From NCBI GenBank assembly GCA_964640725.1, contig CAZXIJ010000064.1, positions 1 through 8,729 of the forward strand: DNA of 8,729 nucleotides, written 5' to 3'. Each line of letters starts with the position of its first letter. Position 1 is the stretch's first letter. Shown in pieces: positions 6,181-8,729 of the stretch. A program made the position numbers and the translations under genes. The notes under the pieces were generated by a model that had not been told where the DNA came from, did not search any database, and saw only the letters and a list, made by a program, of their open reading frames with translations. Source of the DNA: CALHVX01 sp964640725. GTDB lineage: Bacteria > Pseudomonadota > Gammaproteobacteria > Pseudomonadales > Azotimanducaceae.

Positions 6181-6226
6181 CCTTCGGTTCCGTCCCCGGG
6201 CACATGTCGATCCATGTTGACCGAGG
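6181..6226 (+). promoter_or_regulatory. Candidate expression platform: anti-Shine-Dalgarno helix
   Basis: CCTTCGGTT (6181-6189) can pair with GACCGAGG (6219-6226) with one bulged T and one G-U pair, hiding the likely ribosome site GAGG (6223-6226) of the receptor gene. The same CCTTCG (6181-6186) can instead pair with CGGAGG (6128-6133) of the aptamer, with one wobble. TPP binding would lock the aptamer element and favour the hidden state (OFF); without TPP the alternative frees the site (ON). The pairings are seen; the mechanism is inferred. GAGG is 12 nt from the ATG, a long spacing. Confidence 0.45.
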
Positions 6227-6238
6227 TATAAGACCATC

Positions 6239-8139
6239 ATGATCCGCCCCAAGATGCCGGCAATCGCTCTCCTGCTCACCGCCACCGGCTTGAGCGGCGC
6301 CGCGAACGCGCAACCCGAACAGCCCATCATCGAAGAGATCATCGTGCAGGGAGAGTTCCGCGCGCCGTCGCTGGGCAAAACTCCGGCGAGCGTTTCGGTG
6401 ATTCAGCCCGGCGACCTGCGACAGACCATGGTGAACCATTTGGAAGAGGTGCTCGGCTGGGTGCCCAACGTCAACTTCGCCAGCGGCGGCTCGCGAGCGC
6501 GCTTTATCCAGATTCGCGGCATCGGCGAGCGCGGCCAGTTTGCAGAGCCCCTGAACAGCTCTGTGGGCCTGCTGGTCGACGGCGTGGACCTGAGCGGTAT
6601 CGGCACNNNNNNNNNNNNNNNNNNNNNNNNNNNNNNNNNNNNNNNNNNNNNNNNNNNNNNNNNNNNNNNNNNNNNNNNNNNNNNNNNNNNNNNNNNNNNN
6701 NNNNNNAGGACGACACCGACAACCACGAAGAACTCACCCTGCGCGGCAAGCTCCAGTGGGCACCGAGCGAGCGCTTTGAAAGCACCCTGGCCGTCAGCCA
6801 CATCGACGTCGACAACGGCTACGACGCTTTCTCTCTGGACAACGACCGCAACACGCGCTCCGACGAGCCCGGCGAAGACTCGCAGCAAACAAGCTACGCC
6901 AGCCTGATCAGCGTCTGGCGCCCGAGCGAAGGGTTCTTTGTGCAGAACACCATCGGCTGGGCCACGTCGGATATCGACTACGGCTACGACGAAGACTGGA
7001 CCTTTGCCGGCTTCGACCCGATCGGCTACACCTCGACCGATCGTTACGAGCGCGAGCGCGACACTTTCAGTCTGGATCTGCGCGCCGTGTCCGAGCAGCG
7101 GTTATGGAACGATCGGCTGGACTGGGTCGCCGGCGTCTACCTCCTGCAACAGGATGTCGACCTGACGCGCACCTACACCTTTCTGCCCGGCCCGTTCAGC
7201 AGCGCCTTCGAGATCGATCGGGTGGCCGTCTACGGCGAGCTGACGGCGCACCTGAATGACCGGCTGCGCCTGACTGGCGGCCTGCGCTTCGAACAGCACG
7301 AGTCGAGCTACCGCGATTCGGAAGGCGTGCGTTTCGGTCCCGAGGACGATCTGGTCGGCGGGCGCATCGTGCTGGAGTCTGACCTCTCCGATCAGACCCT
7401 TGCCTACTTCGCCGTGACCCGCGGCTATCGCGCCGGGGGCTTCAACACCAGCGGCACCCTGGATACCGATCTGCGCGAGTTCGATCCGGAATCCCTGTGG
7501 AACTACGAGCTGGGTATCAAGGGCCAATGGCTGGACGACCGCCTGAGCCTGCGTGCCGCCGCGTTCCTGATGGACCGGCGCGACATGCAGGTCGCAACGT
7601 CGCTCACTCGAGTGCGCGCTGACAACAGCGCCGAATTCATCGACTTTGTCGGCAACGCCGCCGAGGGCCGCAATGCCGGGATCGAGCTCGAAGGCACCTG
7701 GTACGTCACCGACCAGCTGCAGCTGTTCGGAAGCGTCGGCCTGCTGGACACGGAGCTGGAGGACTACACCAACGGCAACGGCGACAACCTGGACGGCCGG
7801 GAGCAGGCGCAGGCGCCGGAGTACACCTTCTATGTAGGCGCCGAGTACCAGTTTCTGTCGGACTGGTTTGCGCGCGTCGAGCTCGAAGGCAAGGACAGCT
7901 ACTTCGTTTCTGACAGCCACACCGAGCGGGCACCCAGCTACGAGCTGGTCAACGCGACCGTCGGCTACGAGAACGAGCGCTGGGGCGTGCGACTGTGGGC
8001 GCGCAACCTGACGGACGAGGAGTACGTCGTGCGCGGGTTCTTTTTCGGCAACGACCCCCGGGACGGCTATACCGCCCGCGGCTTCAATCAGCTCGGAGAG
8101 CCGCGGCGCGTGGGGCTGACCGCCAGCATCAACTTCTAG
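6239..8139 (+). CDS. TonB-dependent outer-membrane receptor, TPP-riboswitch controlled (probable thiamine or precursor uptake); interrupted by an assembly gap
   Basis: The 5' part before the gap encodes 122 residues: a signal peptide (1-24, cleavage after ANA), a TonB-box-like IEEIIVQ (31-37), then the plug domain with QIRGIGERGQF (91-101) and LLVDGVDL (111-118). The 3' part, in a different frame (codons starting at 6709), encodes about 476 residues of beta-barrel strands, including RLTGGLRFEQH, YFAVTRGYRAGGFN, WNYELGIKG and WARNLTDEEY, and ends in Phe, as outer-membrane barrel proteins do. The plug core, expected to hold a VEVLRGPQG-like motif, is absent and presumably lies in the gap. The receptor would bind a scarce substrate and import it using TonB-ExbBD energy. 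The TPP riboswitch upstream indicates thiamine, a phosphate ester or a precursor such as HMP. No inner-membrane thiamine transporter is in the window. The receptor class is certain; the substrate is inferred from regulation only. Confidence 0.92.
6607..6706. other. Assembly gap (100 N) inside the receptor gene
   Basis: Exactly 100 N, a common placeholder for unknown gap size. The coding frame before it (from 6239, leaving two spare bases at 6605-6606) and after it (codons from 6709) do not join with 100 bases. The true length must leave remainder 2 when divided by 3. The missing protein includes the plug core, so the real gap is likely a few hundred bases. Confidence 0.95.
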
Positions 8140-8142
8140 CGG

Positions 8143-8159
8143 CGCCAGCTATACTGGCG
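8143..8159 (+). promoter_or_regulatory. Stem-loop with a -10-like TATACT between receptor and PPOX gene
   Basis: CGCCAG-CTATA-CTGGCG is a perfect 6-bp stem with a 5-nt loop, starting 3 nt after the receptor stop codon. It may terminate or stabilise the receptor mRNA, though no T-run follows. Its loop and arm also contain TATACT (8150-8155), five of six bases of a -10 box, 25 bp before the next ATG; no matching -35 is visible. Which role applies is open. Confidence 0.35.
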
Positions 8160-8180
8160 GTTCCCTTGGAGGATCACCCG

Positions 8181-8729
8181 ATGGCCAGAATCGAAGCGCT
8201 GCGAGAAGAACACGGTGGGGTCCATCCGCTCGCCGCGACCAAGGTCAAGGACCACCTCGAGCCCTACGTGCGCAAGTTCATTGAGCGCTCGCCCTTTGCC
8301 ATCATGTCCAGCAGCAACGCCGCGGGCGACTGCGACGCCTCGCCCAAGGGCGGCAAGCCCGGCTGGATCAAAGTGCTGGATGACCGTACGCTGCTGGTGC
8401 CCGATGTGGGCGGCAACCGGCTGTTCCAGAGCTACGAGAATTTCGAGTCCAACCCGAAAGCCGGGCTGCTGTTCCTGATCCCTGGCTCCGACATCACGGT
8501 GCGGGTGAATGGGCGCATCACCGTCGAAGAACGCTCCCAGCTGGAAGCCCGTAACGTCGCGCCGGAAACCCTCATGTCCGACGACAACACCAAGATCGTT
8601 CAGGGCATGGTGCTGCAGATCGATGAAGCCTACTTCCATTGCCCACGGTCGCTGCAGTTCGCCGGGCTTTGGGACACGGACGAGATCCAGAGCAACGCCA
8701 GCAAGTCGCTGACAGAACTGATCGGCTAG
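8181..8729 (+). CDS. PPOX-class FMN flavoprotein (pyridoxamine 5'-phosphate oxidase-like, MSMEG_1061/DR2398-type)
   Basis: 182 residues, a single split-barrel flavin-binding domain and cytosolic. Conserved family segments are visible: YVRKFIERSPFAIMSSS (29-45), CDASPKGGKPGW (51-62), DDRTLLVPDVGGNRLFQS (67-84), NPKAGLLFLIPG (91-102), the TVRVNGR strand (106-112) and AYFHCPRSLQFAGLW (150-164). This order fits the FMN-dependent PPOX-like flavoproteins named after MSMEG_1061/DR2398; the reaction is unknown, and it is not expected to be the vitamin B6 oxidase itself. The start ATG at 8181 follows GGAGG (8168-8172) by 8 nt; longer readings run into the receptor gene in another frame. The gene lies 41 bp after the receptor, so it could be co-transcribed and thereby TPP-controlled, or could use its own promoter. 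The stop codon is the last three bases of the window. Confidence 0.9.
   Translation: MARIEALREEHGGVHPLAATKVKDHLEPYVRKFIERSPFAIMSSSNAAGDCDASPKGGKPGWIKVLDDRTLLVPDVGGNRLFQSYENFESNPKAGLLFLIPGSDITVRVNGRITVEERSQLEARNVAPETLMSDDNTKIVQGMVLQIDEAYFHCPRSLQFAGLWDTDEIQSNASKSLTELIG

Noticed and set aside
5993..6439. Minus-strand open frame across the riboswitch and receptor start
   Set aside because: It lies over a conserved structured RNA and the signal peptide of the receptor; no domain is visible.

Overview
This GC-rich window has no mobile element, tRNA or rRNA. It looks like chromosomal DNA of a Gram-negative proteobacterium, most likely a gammaproteobacterium. The evidence is a TonB-dependent outer-membrane receptor, a lipobox lipoprotein, a GcvA-like LysR fragment and an HDOD protein. 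The 100-base N run at 6607-6706 shows a draft or metagenome assembly. The lineage is inferred from family content, not from a marker gene.

Left part (1-1852): a zinc-dependent medium-chain alcohol dehydrogenase (minus strand) is divergent from an internally deleted LysR-type regulator (plus strand). Their 125-bp intergenic region holds a perfect 17-bp palindrome of the LysR T-N11-A type and a second 10-bp palindrome. This is the classic regulator/target layout, but the regulator has lost about 80-90 residues.

Middle part (1864-5934): an HDOD-domain signalling protein (minus) ends head-to-tail against the LysR gene and is divergent from a methyltransferase-fold protein with an export signal (plus). 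Next comes a two-gene minus-strand operon: a lipoprotein isoaspartyl peptidase/L-asparaginase (Ntn hydrolase), then a short-chain dehydrogenase/reductase whose Shine-Dalgarno lies between the two genes.

Right part (5935-8729): the 304-bp leader holds a clear TPP (thiamine pyrophosphate) riboswitch on the plus strand, with a candidate anti-Shine-Dalgarno switch behind it. It controls a TonB-dependent receptor gene interrupted by the assembly gap. The receptor is therefore best read as an outer-membrane importer of thiamine or a thiamine precursor, made when TPP is low. A PPOX-class FMN flavoprotein gene follows 41 bp downstream and ends the window.

The main result is the riboswitch-receptor pair. 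No other thiamine gene is present, so the substrate is inferred from regulation alone. I found no evidence of a wholly new multi-gene system.
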